This document shows, piece after piece, positions 54,274 to 63,541 of a DNA stretch of 64,000 bases. Position numbers and translations under genes: made by a program. The stretch comes from DATGFB01 sp032160545 (GTDB lineage: Bacteria; Actinomycetota; Actinomycetes; Mycobacteriales; Jatrophihabitantaceae), in the NCBI GenBank assembly GCA_032160545.1, contig JAVHVN010000136.1, forward strand, positions 29,098 through 93,097, given 5' to 3'. Positions within the stretch are counted from its first letter, which is position 1. The number at the start of each line of letters is the position of its first letter. The notes beneath the pieces were generated by a model. The model worked only from the letters and a program-made list of their open reading frames with translations, ran no database searches and was not told where the DNA came from.

Positions 54274-55155
54274 ATGTCCGGCCCTCGCCTGCTCGTGGTC
54301 GAGTGCGACCCGAGCGACCCTGCCGCGCGACTCGGCGCCTGGCTCGCCGAGGCCGGCGCCGAGCTGGACGTCCGCCAGGCCTGGCAGCCGGAGGCTTTGC
54401 CCGGCGCTGTCGACGGCATCGACGGGCTGGTCGTACTCGGCGGCCCGATGGGCGCGAACGACGACGCGGCCCACCCGTGGCTCGTCGCGCTGCGCGCGCT
54501 GCTGCGCGAGGCGGTGTCCCGCGAGGTGCCAACGCTGGGGGTGTGCCTCGGCGAGCAGCTGCTCGCCGCAGCCACGGGTGGGCAAGTGGAGCGCAATCCC
54601 GCCGGCCCCGAGTTCGGCGCCCAGCTCGTCGCGAAACGGGCCGCGGCGTCGACCGACCCGCTGTTCGGCCCGATGCCGATCACGCCCGACGTCATCCAGT
54701 GGCACGTGGATGCGGTGACCGTGCTGCCGCCTGGGGCGATCCAGCTCGCGAGCTCGCCCGGCTGTGACATCCAGGCATTCCGGCTCGGCAGGCTGGCCTG
54801 GGGCATCCAGTTCCACATCGAGACGACGCCGGCGATCGTGCGCGCCTGGGCGGCAGAGGACGCCGAGCTGCTCGACGGCTCCGACGTCGATTCCCTGCTT
54901 GCCAGGGCGGACGCGGCGCACGACGACGTCGCCGAGGTCTGGCAGCCGTTCGCCACGGCGTTCGTCGAGCTGGCCCGCGACCCGTCCGGGGTCCGTCCGG
55001 CGCGAGGCGTGCCCACCTCGACGGCTGCTCCGATCACCGACCCTGCGCAGATCCGCGCGGCCCTCGCCGCCGAGCTCACGCAGGCGCGGGGTGGCCCGAG
55101 CCCGCTGCCCATGCCGGGTCCGCGGCCGTACGGCCACTCACCCGGCGATGACTGA
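54274..55155 (+). CDS. class I glutamine amidotransferase-like protein
   Basis: A 293-residue protein with the GATase fold. LVVLGGPMGAND, the nucleophile elbow GVCLGEQLLAAATGG and the His/Glu pair in WGIQFHIETTP form a Cys-His-Glu triad. It resembles the GMP synthase/YfeJ-like GATase1 family and is often next to glnA in actinobacteria. No synthase domain is attached, so its acceptor is unknown; it may hydrolyse gamma-glutamyl compounds. Its stop overlaps the glnE start by 8 bases. Confidence 0.87.
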   Translation: MSGPRLLVVECDPSDPAARLGAWLAEAGAELDVRQAWQPEALPGAVDGIDGLVVLGGPMGANDDAAHPWLVALRALLREAVSREVPTLGVCLGEQLLAAATGGQVERNPAGPEFGAQLVAKRAAASTDPLFGPMPITPDVIQWHVDAVTVLPPGAIQLASSPGCDIQAFRLGRLAWGIQFHIETTPAIVRAWAAEDAELLDGSDVDSLLARADAAHDDVAEVWQPFATAFVELARDPSGVRPARGVPTSTAAPITDPAQIRAALAAELTQARGGPSPLPMPGPRPYGHSPGDD

Positions 55156-58100
55156 AGGCCCTGACGGGCGGCCCGCGCTGCGCCTTGCCCGGCTGTCGTT
55201 CGTCGACGGCGCGCGGGCGGCCGAACTGCTGTGTGCGCCCACGTTGCGGATGTGGGACGCCAAGCGCAACGAGCCGGTCGACGACGGCGCCGCGTCGGTC
55301 GTCGCGGCCCTGGGCCGCAGTGCCGACCCGGACGCCGCGCTCGAAGCTCTCGCCGTCATTGCCGCCAGCTTGGGTGGTGGCGCAGCCGACCTGCGTGCCG
55401 AGCTGACCGAGAACCGCCAGCTGCGCCGACGGTTGATCGCCCTGCTAGGCGTCTCACGGGCGCTGGGCGAGCACCTCGGCACCCATCCGGACGACTGGCG
55501 CGCCCTGGTCGGGCCGTACGACGCCGCGGGTGTGGCCGACCGGTTGGCGCGCGCCGTCGGCGCCGACGCGTCCCGTCCGATCACCGGCACCGAGGGACGG
55601 CGCGCGACGCTCGAGCGCGCGCCGGCGATCACCGCGTTGCGCCGGGCTTACCGGTGCGAGCTGCTCGCCATCGCCGGCCGCGACCTCACCGGCGAGCTAG
55701 ACCTCGTCGCGGTGACCGAGGCCCTGGCCGACCTCGCTGGACACACGCTGAAGGCGGCGCTGGCCGTTGCCGCGCGAGCACTGCCGGATGACGCCCGGCC
55801 GTTCCGGCTGGCAGTCATCGCGATGGGCAAGACCGGCGGCCGAGAGCTCAACTACCTCTCGGACGTCGACGTGGTCTTCGTCGCCGAGCCGTCCGGGGGC
55901 GGCGACGGCGATGCGGCCCTGGACTCGGCCGCCAAGCTCGCCGGCGAGCTCATGCGAGTCTGTCGTGAGGTGGCCTGGGAGGTCGACGCGGCGCTGCGGC
56001 CCGAAGGCAAGGAAGGGCCGCTCGTCAGGACGCTCGCCAGTCATCAGGCCTACTACCAGCGATGGGCCAGCACCTGGGAGTTCCAGGCGTTGCTGAAGGC
56101 GCGTCCCGCGGCGGGGGACCTCGAGCTGGGACGCCGGTACCACCAGGCACTCGCCCCGCTCGTGTGGACCGCGGCCGAGCGACCGGACTTCGTCCCGGAC
56201 GTCCGCGCGATGCGGCGGCGCGTCGTCGAGCACATCCCCGCGGCGGTGGCCGCCCGTGAGATCAAGCTCGGCCCAGGCGGCCTGCGCGACGTCGAATTCG
56301 CGGTACAGCTGCTGCAGCTCGTCCACGGCCGGGGCGACGAGACACTGCGCGTCCCCTCGACCCTGCGCGCCTTGGAGGCCCTGCGCGACGGCGGCTACGT
56401 CGGAATGGACGACGCCGTGAGCCTAGGCGACGCCTACCGGTTCCTGCGCGCCACCGAGCACCGGCTGCAGTTGCACCGCATGCGTCGCACGCACATCGTG
56501 CCGGAGGATCCGGTCGAACGGGCCTGGCTGGCCCGCTCGCTCGGGTACCGGCCCGACGCCCGTGGCGACGCCCGCACGGTGTTCGAGGCCGAGTGGGCAC
56601 TGCACGCGCGCGAGGTGCGCCGCTTGCACGAGAAGCTGTTCTACCGCCCGCTGCTCGAATCCGTGGCCCGGGTGCCGGCCTCTGACCTACGCCTGACTCC
56701 TCGCGAAGCAGGCCGACGGCTGGCCGCTCTCGGGTTCGCCGATCCGGATGCCGCGCTGCGGCACATCGAGGCCCTGACGTCGGGGCTGAGCCGCCGTGCC
56801 GCGCTGCAGCGCACGCTCTTGCCGGTGCTCCTGTCGGACCTCGCCGACTCTCCCGATCCGGACGCAGGCCTGCTCGCCTACCGCCGGGTGTCCGACGAGC
56901 TCGGGGCGACGCCGTGGTACCTCCGGCTGCTGCGCGACGAGGGCGCCGTCGCCTCGCGGCTGGCCTACCTGCTCGGCGCGAGCCGGTACGTGGGCCGGAT
57001 GCTGGGCCGGGCGCCGGAGTCGCTGCAGATGCTGGCCGACGACGGTGAGCTGGTGCCGCGTACCCGCGCCGACATCGAGAAGGAGATGGCCGACTCGGCC
57101 GCCCGGCAGGCAAGCGCCACGGAGGCGGTCGCCGTGGCGCGTGGCGTCCGCCGGCACGAACTGCTGCGCATCGCATTCGCCGATCTGCTCGGCCGTCTCG
57201 AGGTGAGCGAGGTCAGCGAGGCGCTGAGCGCCACGACAGAGGCGACGCTGCAGGTCGCCCTCGACGTCGCCGAGGACTCGATCCGTGCCGAACGCGGGCT
57301 CGCCGCGCTGCCGATCCGGTTCGCGGTGATCGCGATGGGCCGGCTGGGCGGCGCCGAGGTCAGCTACGGCTCCGACGCGGACGTCGTCTTCGTCTACGAA
57401 GAGCTCGACGCTGTGCCGGACGCCGGCCTCGACCCGGCGCGGATCGCACAGGACGTCGCGGGGCGGCTGCGTGCCCTGCTCAGCGCGCCCTCCTCGAGTG
57501 ACCCCCCGCTCGGCGTCGACGCCGACCTGCGACCGGAGGGGCGCAACGGGCCGCTGGCCAGATCTCTGAACGCGTACGCGCGCTACTACGCGCGATGGTC
57601 TTCACCGTGGGAGGCGCAGGCACTGCTGCGCGCGCGTCCCGTGGCCGGCGATACCGACCTCGGTCGTCGATTCGTCGACGTGGTCGACCCGATCCGCTAC
57701 CCGGCGGGCGGGATCTCTGCGACCGACCTGACCGAGATCCGCCGCATCAAGGCCAGGGTCGACGCCGAGCGGTTGCCCCGCGGTGCCGACCCGACGACCC
57801 ACACCAAGCTGGGCCGCGGCGGGCTCGCAGACATCGAGTGGACCGTGCAGTTGATGCAACTGGCGCACGGTTGCGGGGTGCCGGGTCTGCGCACGCCGCG
57901 CACGCTCGATGCACTCGCCGCCGCCGAAGCGGCCGGGCTCATGACGGCGGGACAGGCCGAGACGCTGGCGAGCGCGTGGCGGTTCGCCACGCGCGTCCGC
58001 AATGCGCTGATGCTCGTCCGGGACAAGCCGGAAGACCAGGTACCGCACGGTGGGCAGCGACTCCAGGCCCTCGGTCGCGCGATGGGATACCCGGCAGGCT

Positions 58101-58192
58101 TCGAGCCGGGTCAGCTGTTGGACGACTACCGCCGAGCCGCACGACGCGCGCGCCGGGTGGTCGAGGACCTGTTCTACGGCGAGATGCCGTAG
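55148..58192 (+). CDS. glnE: bifunctional glutamine synthetase adenylyltransferase/deadenylase GlnE
   Basis: A 1014-residue enzyme that adds or removes AMP on glutamine synthetase in response to nitrogen state. Two nucleotidyltransferase domains are visible: GGRELNYLSDVDVVFVAEPS (near 230) and GGAEVSYGSDADVVFVYEEL (near 730). Each is followed by a helical PII-uridylyltransferase-like region (LGPGGLRDVEFAVQLLQLVH and LGRGGLADIEWTVQLMQLAH). ATG 55148 is used. Its neighbour GlnA lacks the Tyr, as in mycobacteria, where GlnE acts on GlnA1. Confidence 0.96.
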   Translation: MTEGPDGRPALRLARLSFVDGARAAELLCAPTLRMWDAKRNEPVDDGAASVVAALGRSADPDAALEALAVIAASLGGGAADLRAELTENRQLRRRLIALLGVSRALGEHLGTHPDDWRALVGPYDAAGVADRLARAVGADASRPITGTEGRRATLERAPAITALRRAYRCELLAIAGRDLTGELDLVAVTEALADLAGHTLKAALAVAARALPDDARPFRLAVIAMGKTGGRELNYLSDVDVVFVAEPSGGGDGDAALDSAAKLAGELMRVCREVAWEVDAALRPEGKEGPLVRTLASHQAYYQRWASTWEFQALLKARPAAGDLELGRRYHQALAPLVWTAAERPDFVPDVRAMRRRVVEHIPAAVAAREIKLGPGGLRDVEFAVQLLQLVHGRGDETLRVPSTLRALEALRDGGYVGMDDAVSLGDAYRFLRATEHRLQLHRMRRTHIVPEDPVERAWLARSLGYRPDARGDARTVFEAEWALHAREVRRLHEKLFYRPLLESVARVPASDLRLTPREAGRRLAALGFADPDAALRHIEALTSGLSRRAALQRTLLPVLLSDLADSPDPDAGLLAYRRVSDELGATPWYLRLLRDEGAVASRLAYLLGASRYVGRMLGRAPESLQMLADDGELVPRTRADIEKEMADSAARQASATEAVAVARGVRRHELLRIAFADLLGRLEVSEVSEALSATTEATLQVALDVAEDSIRAERGLAALPIRFAVIAMGRLGGAEVSYGSDADVVFVYEELDAVPDAGLDPARIAQDVAGRLRALLSAPSSSDPPLGVDADLRPEGRNGPLARSLNAYARYYARWSSPWEAQALLRARPVAGDTDLGRRFVDVVDPIRYPAGGISATDLTEIRRIKARVDAERLPRGADPTTHTKLGRGGLADIEWTVQLMQLAHGCGVPGLRTPRTLDALAAAEAAGLMTAGQAETLASAWRFATRVRNALMLVRDKPEDQVPHGGQRLQALGRAMGYPAGFEPGQLLDDYRRAARRARRVVEDLFYGEMP

Positions 58193-58196
58193 CGGG

Positions 58197-59066
58197 TCAG
58201 CGGGGCAGCGCCGGCAGTGGCGGGTTGGGCAGCCCGTAGTCGGTCGCGTCCACCGGCGGCCGGAACGCGCCGTGGCCGGCCAGCGCCCACTGGACCAGGA
58301 ACCCGAACCCCAGCACGACGGCACCGCCCACCGCGTCGATGATGAAGTGGTTCGCAGTTCCGACGATGACCAGCAGCGTGCCCACCGGATACGCCAGCGC
58401 GAGGTAACGCAGCCAGGTCGGCCGGGCGCACTGGTACATCGTGATGCCGCACCACAGCGCCCACGCGATGTGCAGGCTCGGCATCGCGGCGAATTGGTTC
58501 GAGTGCTCAGCGACCTTCGGGTCAGCGAGCGAGCCCCAGGTGTGGAACTTCACCAGCGTGTCGATGTAGTCGTACTGCGGCAGCAGGCGCGGTGGCGCCA
58601 GGGGATAGAGGTAGAAGCCCAGCAGGCCGGTGAGCGTGGTCACGAACAGGGCGGTGCGCGCACCGCGGTACACGTGCGAGCGGCGCACGAACAGCCACAC
58701 CATCACGGCGATCGTCACGATGAAGTGCAGCGTCGCGTAGTAGTAGTCCATGACCTGCGCGAGCCACTCGTTGGCCGCGACGTAGTGATTCAACGACAGC
58801 TCGAAGTTCAGATGCAGCGCGTCCTGCAGGTGCTGCACGCTGCGGCCGTGTCGCAGGGCGATCGATTCCTGCTCAGGCACGGCGTTGCGCACGACGGTGT
58901 ACAGCCAGTATCCGATCGCGATGATGGCGAGCTCCTGCCACCACACCGGACGCCGCCAGCGCAGCATCCGGTTGGGCATGATGCCGGAGAATCGCCGGGT
59001 CATGGCGGACGCAGCGCTGCGCTGCTTCTCGGCCGCCACCATGCGCGCCATCTTCGCATCCGCCAC
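58197..59066 (-). CDS. PAP2-family membrane phosphatase
   Basis: A 289-residue protein with about six membrane helices. The split PAP2/inositolphosphorylceramide-synthase-like motif is AMPSLHIAWALWCG and GTANHFIIDAVGGAVV, with two catalytic His. It probably acts on a lipid phosphate. GTG 59066 is a weak start; later Met codons (at 58976 or nearby) are possible, since the first 30 residues are basic and look like leader sequence. It is convergent with glnE (4 bases apart). Confidence 0.87.
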   Translation of the reverse strand: MADAKMARMVAAEKQRSAASAMTRRFSGIMPNRMLRWRRPVWWQELAIIAIGYWLYTVVRNAVPEQESIALRHGRSVQHLQDALHLNFELSLNHYVAANEWLAQVMDYYYATLHFIVTIAVMVWLFVRRSHVYRGARTALFVTTLTGLLGFYLYPLAPPRLLPQYDYIDTLVKFHTWGSLADPKVAEHSNQFAAMPSLHIAWALWCGITMYQCARPTWLRYLALAYPVGTLLVIVGTANHFIIDAVGGAVVLGFGFLVQWALAGHGAFRPPVDATDYGLPNPPLPALPR

Positions 59067-59115
59067 AGCGGTCCCGGCGGCACGGCACGGTTCGGGCTCA
59101 GGCCAGGGAGCCTCG

Positions 59116-59730
59116 TCAGAGCCGTTCGCCCCCTTGCAGCGCGACCGAGGTGGTGTTTCCCGGTCCGGCGAGCGGGCATTCCCACGCCGGGTTGTATCGG
59201 CACGACGGGTGGTACAGGAAGTTCAGGTCCAGCACGAGCCGGTCGCCGGTGGCGCCGAGATCAGCACCTTTCGCCGTGTCCAGCAGGTACCGTCCGCCGC
59301 CGTAGCTGGCGCCGCCCGCAGTCGCGTCCCGTACAGGCAGGAACAGCCCGCCGCCGTACTGCTCGAGCCACCAGACGTCCAGCTCGCCGCCGAGCGCGTC
59401 CAATCCGACCCGACCGGCCAGCCGCATCAGGATCTCGCCGTCGCTCGCGCTAGGAACGGCGCGGCGAACCGGTTCGACGGCCGGGACGAGCGCCGCCTCG
59501 AGGCGTAGCGCGGGGTCGTACGGCCAGTAGGGCAGCCCGCTCGCGCGCAACGGGTCGTCCGGCAGCAGGGGGGTCTGGGGGTGGCGTGCGAACAGGCGGT
59601 CCCGTTCGGCGCGCCACAGCGCATGGGCTGAGACCGGGTCGGGCTCGTGCCGCACCCGTGCGTACAGTTCGGCCACGCGCCGCCGCCAGTCCGAGAGTTG
59701 GACCTCCGCGACCAGGGCTCTTGACGTCAT
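59116..59730 (-). CDS. DUF1684 family protein
   Basis: A 204-residue protein of DUF1684. The C-terminal signature is LDLNFLYHPSCRYNPAWECP followed by LAGPGNTTSVAL, and RERDRLFARHPQTPL-like sequence is in the middle (AERDRLFARHPQTPLLPDD). It has no signal peptide in this version. Members often contain a cupin-like beta domain; activity is unknown. Confidence 0.87.
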   Translation of the reverse strand: MTSRALVAEVQLSDWRRRVAELYARVRHEPDPVSAHALWRAERDRLFARHPQTPLLPDDPLRASGLPYWPYDPALRLEAALVPAVEPVRRAVPSASDGEILMRLAGRVGLDALGGELDVWWLEQYGGGLFLPVRDATAGGASYGGGRYLLDTAKGADLGATGDRLVLDLNFLYHPSCRYNPAWECPLAGPGNTTSVALQGGERL

Positions 59731-59766
59731 CCCAGGACGCTAGCGCGGGGTAGCGACGATGAACCG

Positions 59767-61356
59767 ATGGGTACATCCACCGGGAGTCAGCTGCGCCGCG
59801 GCGCAGCCCGATCGGGGGCTGGAGGAGTCATTCCGGAGCGTGAGGTCGGCCTCGACACCGCTGCGATGACACCGGTCACCGGCGGCACAGGCGAGTCGAC
59901 CCTCCTGCAGGGCGTGCAGCCGCCGCCGGCCGATGGCTGGATGCTCGGCGGCCGGTACCGGGTCACCGCCCGCATCGGCTCGGGCGGCATGGCCGAGGTG
60001 TTGCGCGGCCACGACATCGTCCTCGGTCGCGACGTCGCCCTGAAGGTGTTCCGCTCGGCCGTCGACACCCCGGACACCGACGGTGGCACGGAGCGGCGGG
60101 AGAACGAACTGCGTGCGCTCGCCCGGCTTAACCATCCGAACCTGATCACGCTGTTCGACGCCTCCATGACCGAGTCGCCGGCCTATCTCGTCATGGAGCT
60201 CGTCGACGGCCCGACGCTGGCGGACCGGCTCGGCGCCGGGCCGCTGCCCGAGGCCGAGGTACGGGTCATCGGCGCCCAGATCGCCGATGCGCTCTCCTAC
60301 GTCCACAGCCAAGGCATGGTGCACCGGGACGTCAAGCCCGCCAACATCCTGCTCGGGTCGGACGGCTGGGCCGACGCGGATAGCTCGGCCGGCGCGTACG
60401 GCTCGGCCGGCTCGGACCACTCGGACGGCCGCCGTGGCCTCGGACGCGCCCGGCTCTCGGACTTCGGCATCGTTCGCCTGCTCGGCAGCGAGCGGCTCAC
60501 CAGCGCGGACTTCACGCTGGGAACTGCGTCATACCTCGCGCCAGAGCAGGCACGTGGTGGTGACGTGCAGCCATCGGCCGACATCTACGCGCTCGGGCTG
60601 GTGCTGGTCGAAGCGCTGACCGGACTGCGGTCGTTCGACGGGCCGCCGATGGAGGCGGTGCTGGCGCGGCTGTCGCGACCGCCGCACATCCCCGCGGACC
60701 TGCCCGCGCCATGGCCGCAGCTGCTGACCGAGATGACTGCAATGGACCCGCTGCAGCGGCCGTCGGCCGCTCGGGTCGTGGGCATCCTCCGCGGCGACCC
60801 CGTCTCCGGGGCGTACCCGGTCGCCGTGCCCGCTACCGCCCCGGCCGCCGCTGAGGCAGATGCGCCCACGTCCGCTCTGGGCGCTGTCGTGATCGGGGCT
60901 GGGGACACTCCTCGGCGCCGCCGCCGGGTGGGCCTGGCGCTGGTCTCGTTCCTGCTGCTCGCGTTCGTCGCGGGCGCAGCGGCGCTGGCCTTCACTGTGG
61001 GCAGAGGCTCGCCACCCGCCGACGGAGGACAGCCGACGAAGGCCCGCGTCAGCACGCCGGCGATCGTCCATGGTTCGTCCCAGGTCGCTGTTGTAGGGCC
61101 CACTCAACCCGTCACCTCGGCGACGAGGCCACGCCCTTCGTCGGCAGCTGCCCGCACCACCGCGACCCACTCGGCTCCGGCACGCAGATCGGCTGCCCCG
61201 CCGCCGGTACCGCCGGTCTCCTCGAACCCCGTGCCGACCACCACGCCCACGCCGCCACCGACCGGCACCGGCACCGGCGCCCCCTCGACGAGCAGTGCCG
61301 ACGTGTCGTCCGGCGCCGAGGTGGCCGGCCCGCCGGCAACCGCGACGGCGCCGTAG
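59767..61356 (+). CDS. membrane Ser/Thr protein kinase (PknB-like)
   Basis: A 529-residue receptor kinase. The kinase domain is about 64-340: Gly-rich loop GSGGMAEV, Lys93 in VALKVF, HRDVKPANILLG with Asp188, and SDFGIVRLL with Asp232. Between the catalytic loop and SDFG there is a 30-residue Ser/Gly/Asp-rich insertion (199-229). A membrane helix spans about 388-412 (GLALVSFLLLAFVAGAAALAF). The outer part is Pro/Thr/Ser-rich with no PASTA domains. The target and signal are unknown. Confidence 0.92.
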   Translation: MGTSTGSQLRRGAARSGAGGVIPEREVGLDTAAMTPVTGGTGESTLLQGVQPPPADGWMLGGRYRVTARIGSGGMAEVLRGHDIVLGRDVALKVFRSAVDTPDTDGGTERRENELRALARLNHPNLITLFDASMTESPAYLVMELVDGPTLADRLGAGPLPEAEVRVIGAQIADALSYVHSQGMVHRDVKPANILLGSDGWADADSSAGAYGSAGSDHSDGRRGLGRARLSDFGIVRLLGSERLTSADFTLGTASYLAPEQARGGDVQPSADIYALGLVLVEALTGLRSFDGPPMEAVLARLSRPPHIPADLPAPWPQLLTEMTAMDPLQRPSAARVVGILRGDPVSGAYPVAVPATAPAAAEADAPTSALGAVVIGAGDTPRRRRRVGLALVSFLLLAFVAGAAALAFTVGRGSPPADGGQPTKARVSTPAIVHGSSQVAVVGPTQPVTSATRPRPSSAAARTTATHSAPARRSAAPPPVPPVSSNPVPTTTPTPPPTGTGTGAPSTSSADVSSGAEVAGPPATATAP

Positions 61357-61485
61357 CGGGCGTCGCGCTTTGGCTCTCTGTTCACCGGTTCGGCGGCCCG
61401 GACCGACAGTTCGAGGGCCGAAGCGGTGGGGATGGTGCGTTACGGTCGGCAGATCGCCACGTCACCGGGTCGAGGAGCGATCGGC

Positions 61486-62262
61486 ATGAGCCAACCGGAC
61501 GGATCAAGCTCGCTGCCTGCCGTGTTGAGCAGCGATCACAGGTCGATCACCGCGGCGCTCGAGGATCCAGCGCTCGTGCGGGCCGGTGAGCACGGCGCCA
61601 CCCTCCGCGAACGGCTCGTGACCGACCTGGTGCGCCATTTCGTCGCTGAGGAGCAGTACCTGTTCCCGGCACTGCGCGAGCGGTTGTCCGACGGCGCGGA
61701 GCTGGCACACCGTGAAGAGGCACGTGACCGGGCGATCGAGGGTCAGCTCAAGGAGCTCGAGGACGACCTCGACGAAGCGCAGGCGACAGACCTCGTACAC
61801 CGGATCGCGATCGCGTTCGCCGCGCACGTCGACGAACAAGACCGTTGCATCTCCGCGCTGGCACGGACCCTGACGGCCGAACAGCTGACATCCCTCGGTG
61901 AAGGGGTTCTTGGCGCCGAGCAGCTTGCACCGACGCGTCCTCGCTCGATCGCACCGGACGGTACGGCCGCCAACAAGGTGGTCAGCCTGGTCAGCGGCTT
62001 CATCGACAAGGTTCGCGATCACTACAGCGGGCGGGCCGTCGAACACGGTCCGCTCGGCGACGTGCCGCTCGCCCTGAGCGAACTGGACCTCCAATCGCTC
62101 GTGGGCCTGCCCTTCGCCCAGGCACGGGCGATCGTCCTGCATTCGGGCGGTCAGATTCGATCGACTGTCCCGGGCGGTGCCGTGACGACCGAGTTTCGGC
62201 CGACACGGGTCACCGTCGTGGTTGTCGACGACGTGGTGACCGAGGCCTTCGGCCTGGGCTGA
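61486..62262 (+). CDS. hemerythrin-HHE domain protein fused to an I78-inhibitor-like domain
   Basis: A 258-residue protein. Residues 12-130 form a hemerythrin HHE domain: His18, His51 and Glu55 (HFVAEEQYLFPAL), His75, and His114 in AAHVDEQDRC, a di-iron or O2/NO-sensing site. The C-terminal part (about 195-258), LQSLVGLPFAQARAIVLHSG ending in TTEFRPTRVTVVVVDDVVTE, has the pattern of I78/potato-I-like protease inhibitors. ATG 61486 is chosen because GAGGAG lies 8 bases upstream. The joint function is unknown. Confidence 0.85.
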   Translation: MSQPDGSSSLPAVLSSDHRSITAALEDPALVRAGEHGATLRERLVTDLVRHFVAEEQYLFPALRERLSDGAELAHREEARDRAIEGQLKELEDDLDEAQATDLVHRIAIAFAAHVDEQDRCISALARTLTAEQLTSLGEGVLGAEQLAPTRPRSIAPDGTAANKVVSLVSGFIDKVRDHYSGRAVEHGPLGDVPLALSELDLQSLVGLPFAQARAIVLHSGGQIRSTVPGGAVTTEFRPTRVTVVVVDDVVTEAFGLG

Positions 62263-62321
62263 CCCAGGCGACACGCCGTGAGGCCCCGTTCCAATGGTTG
62301 CGTTGCCGGCGGCGCGCAGGG

Positions 62322-63341
62322 TCAGTGGTTGAGGAGCAGTCCGCCGCGGGACCACATCGGCCACGTGATGTTCCAGTCGCCGAGACCGTCCAGCGGGTTC
62401 ATCTTGCTGCCGGAGGTGTTGGCGTACTTGACGACATCTCCCAGCGCGCTGAAGTTGTAGAACCACTCACCGTCGGCCGGTTTGAGGTTGGTGCATCCGT
62501 TCGAGGTGTCACGGACACCGATGTTGGTGTTCCAGCCGGCGGCGTGGACGTACTCGCCGGATGCGGTGACCCGCACCGACCACGGCACGGGATCGTTGCT
62601 ATAGCCCGGGCCGGACATCATGACCGTGCCGTTCGCCCGCAGCGTGTCCGTGCCGGGAACGTCTTCGCCCTTCTGCATGACGACCTTCGTCCCGTTGTAG
62701 GTGGGAGTGCTGGCAGCGCCCAGCGACACCGGGACGGTCCGCACGACCACGCCGTTGCTCGTCACGGTCATCAATCGAGTCGAGTTGTCCACCGTCGACA
62801 CGTGGCTGTCACCGGTCTTGAAGCTGACCGAAGTAAGCCCGCGCGCGTAAACCAGGCCCGTGCCCGCGGACAACCCGCCGATCGGCAAGGTCACCTCGAT
62901 CGCGGCGTGGGCCGGCCAGAACTGCTGCTGCCGGTAGTGCGCCTGAACCGGCTGGTCGGCGTACGGCTTCTCCCAATACCACGCGCCGGTCGCCGGTTGG
63001 CCGTTGACCGTGACGGTGACTGCCTTGGTGAAGGCCGTCGAGTCCGTGGGGGTGGGTGCAAAGTTGAGGACGATGGGCTCGCCGACCCCCACCGTGACGC
63101 CGTCGACGAGGTTGGACGTGACCCGCACGACCTTGGCCGGTGGCGTAGGCGCACTCGTCGGCATTGAGCTGGTTGCGGAGCCGGTCGATGAGCCAATGGC
63201 GCTGGTCGGCGGTGTTACGACGACGGTAGGCACGGCGGCCTTACTGCCCCCGCCGCACGCTGTACCCAGAAGTCCGACGGCAACCAATGCGAGGCATGCG
63301 CCCACTCGGCGCAGGCCAGGTAGCTTTCCCAGCTCGGTCAT
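62322..63341 (-). CDS. L,D-transpeptidase lipoprotein, unusual SNGC active-site motif
   Basis: A 339-residue YkuD protein. It has a signal peptide with lipobox GTAC (Cys29), Ser/Thr-rich linker (to about 70), an Ig-like domain (about 75-185) and a catalytic domain from about 185. GEYVHAAGWNTNIG carries the conserved His. The usual SHGC reads TSNGCTNL, with Cys283 and Asn281 in place of the His before Gly. It probably still cross-links peptidoglycan, but with altered chemistry or donor choice; this is inference. The ATG fits a good signal peptide. Confidence 0.88.
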   Translation of the reverse strand: MTELGKLPGLRRVGACLALVAVGLLGTACGGGSKAAVPTVVVTPPTSAIGSSTGSATSSMPTSAPTPPAKVVRVTSNLVDGVTVGVGEPIVLNFAPTPTDSTAFTKAVTVTVNGQPATGAWYWEKPYADQPVQAHYRQQQFWPAHAAIEVTLPIGGLSAGTGLVYARGLTSVSFKTGDSHVSTVDNSTRLMTVTSNGVVVRTVPVSLGAASTPTYNGTKVVMQKGEDVPGTDTLRANGTVMMSGPGYSNDPVPWSVRVTASGEYVHAAGWNTNIGVRDTSNGCTNLKPADGEWFYNFSALGDVVKYANTSGSKMNPLDGLGDWNITWPMWSRGGLLLNH

Positions 63342-63541
63342 TCCGAAGAGAATAAGTTACCGGCGCGACCGGCGATCAAGAGTCGCCGTCGCCGCTCGAT
63401 CCGGGGGATTCGGCGGACGCATTTTCCTACCAGCGAAGGAAGCGCGGCGCCGGAGTGCCTTCCATCCGCCGGGCGCCTCGTCGCCGTCCTTGAGCGCGAA
63501 GCGGACGGCACCGGGATGCGTGTTCTCCAGAACGCGGAGGG

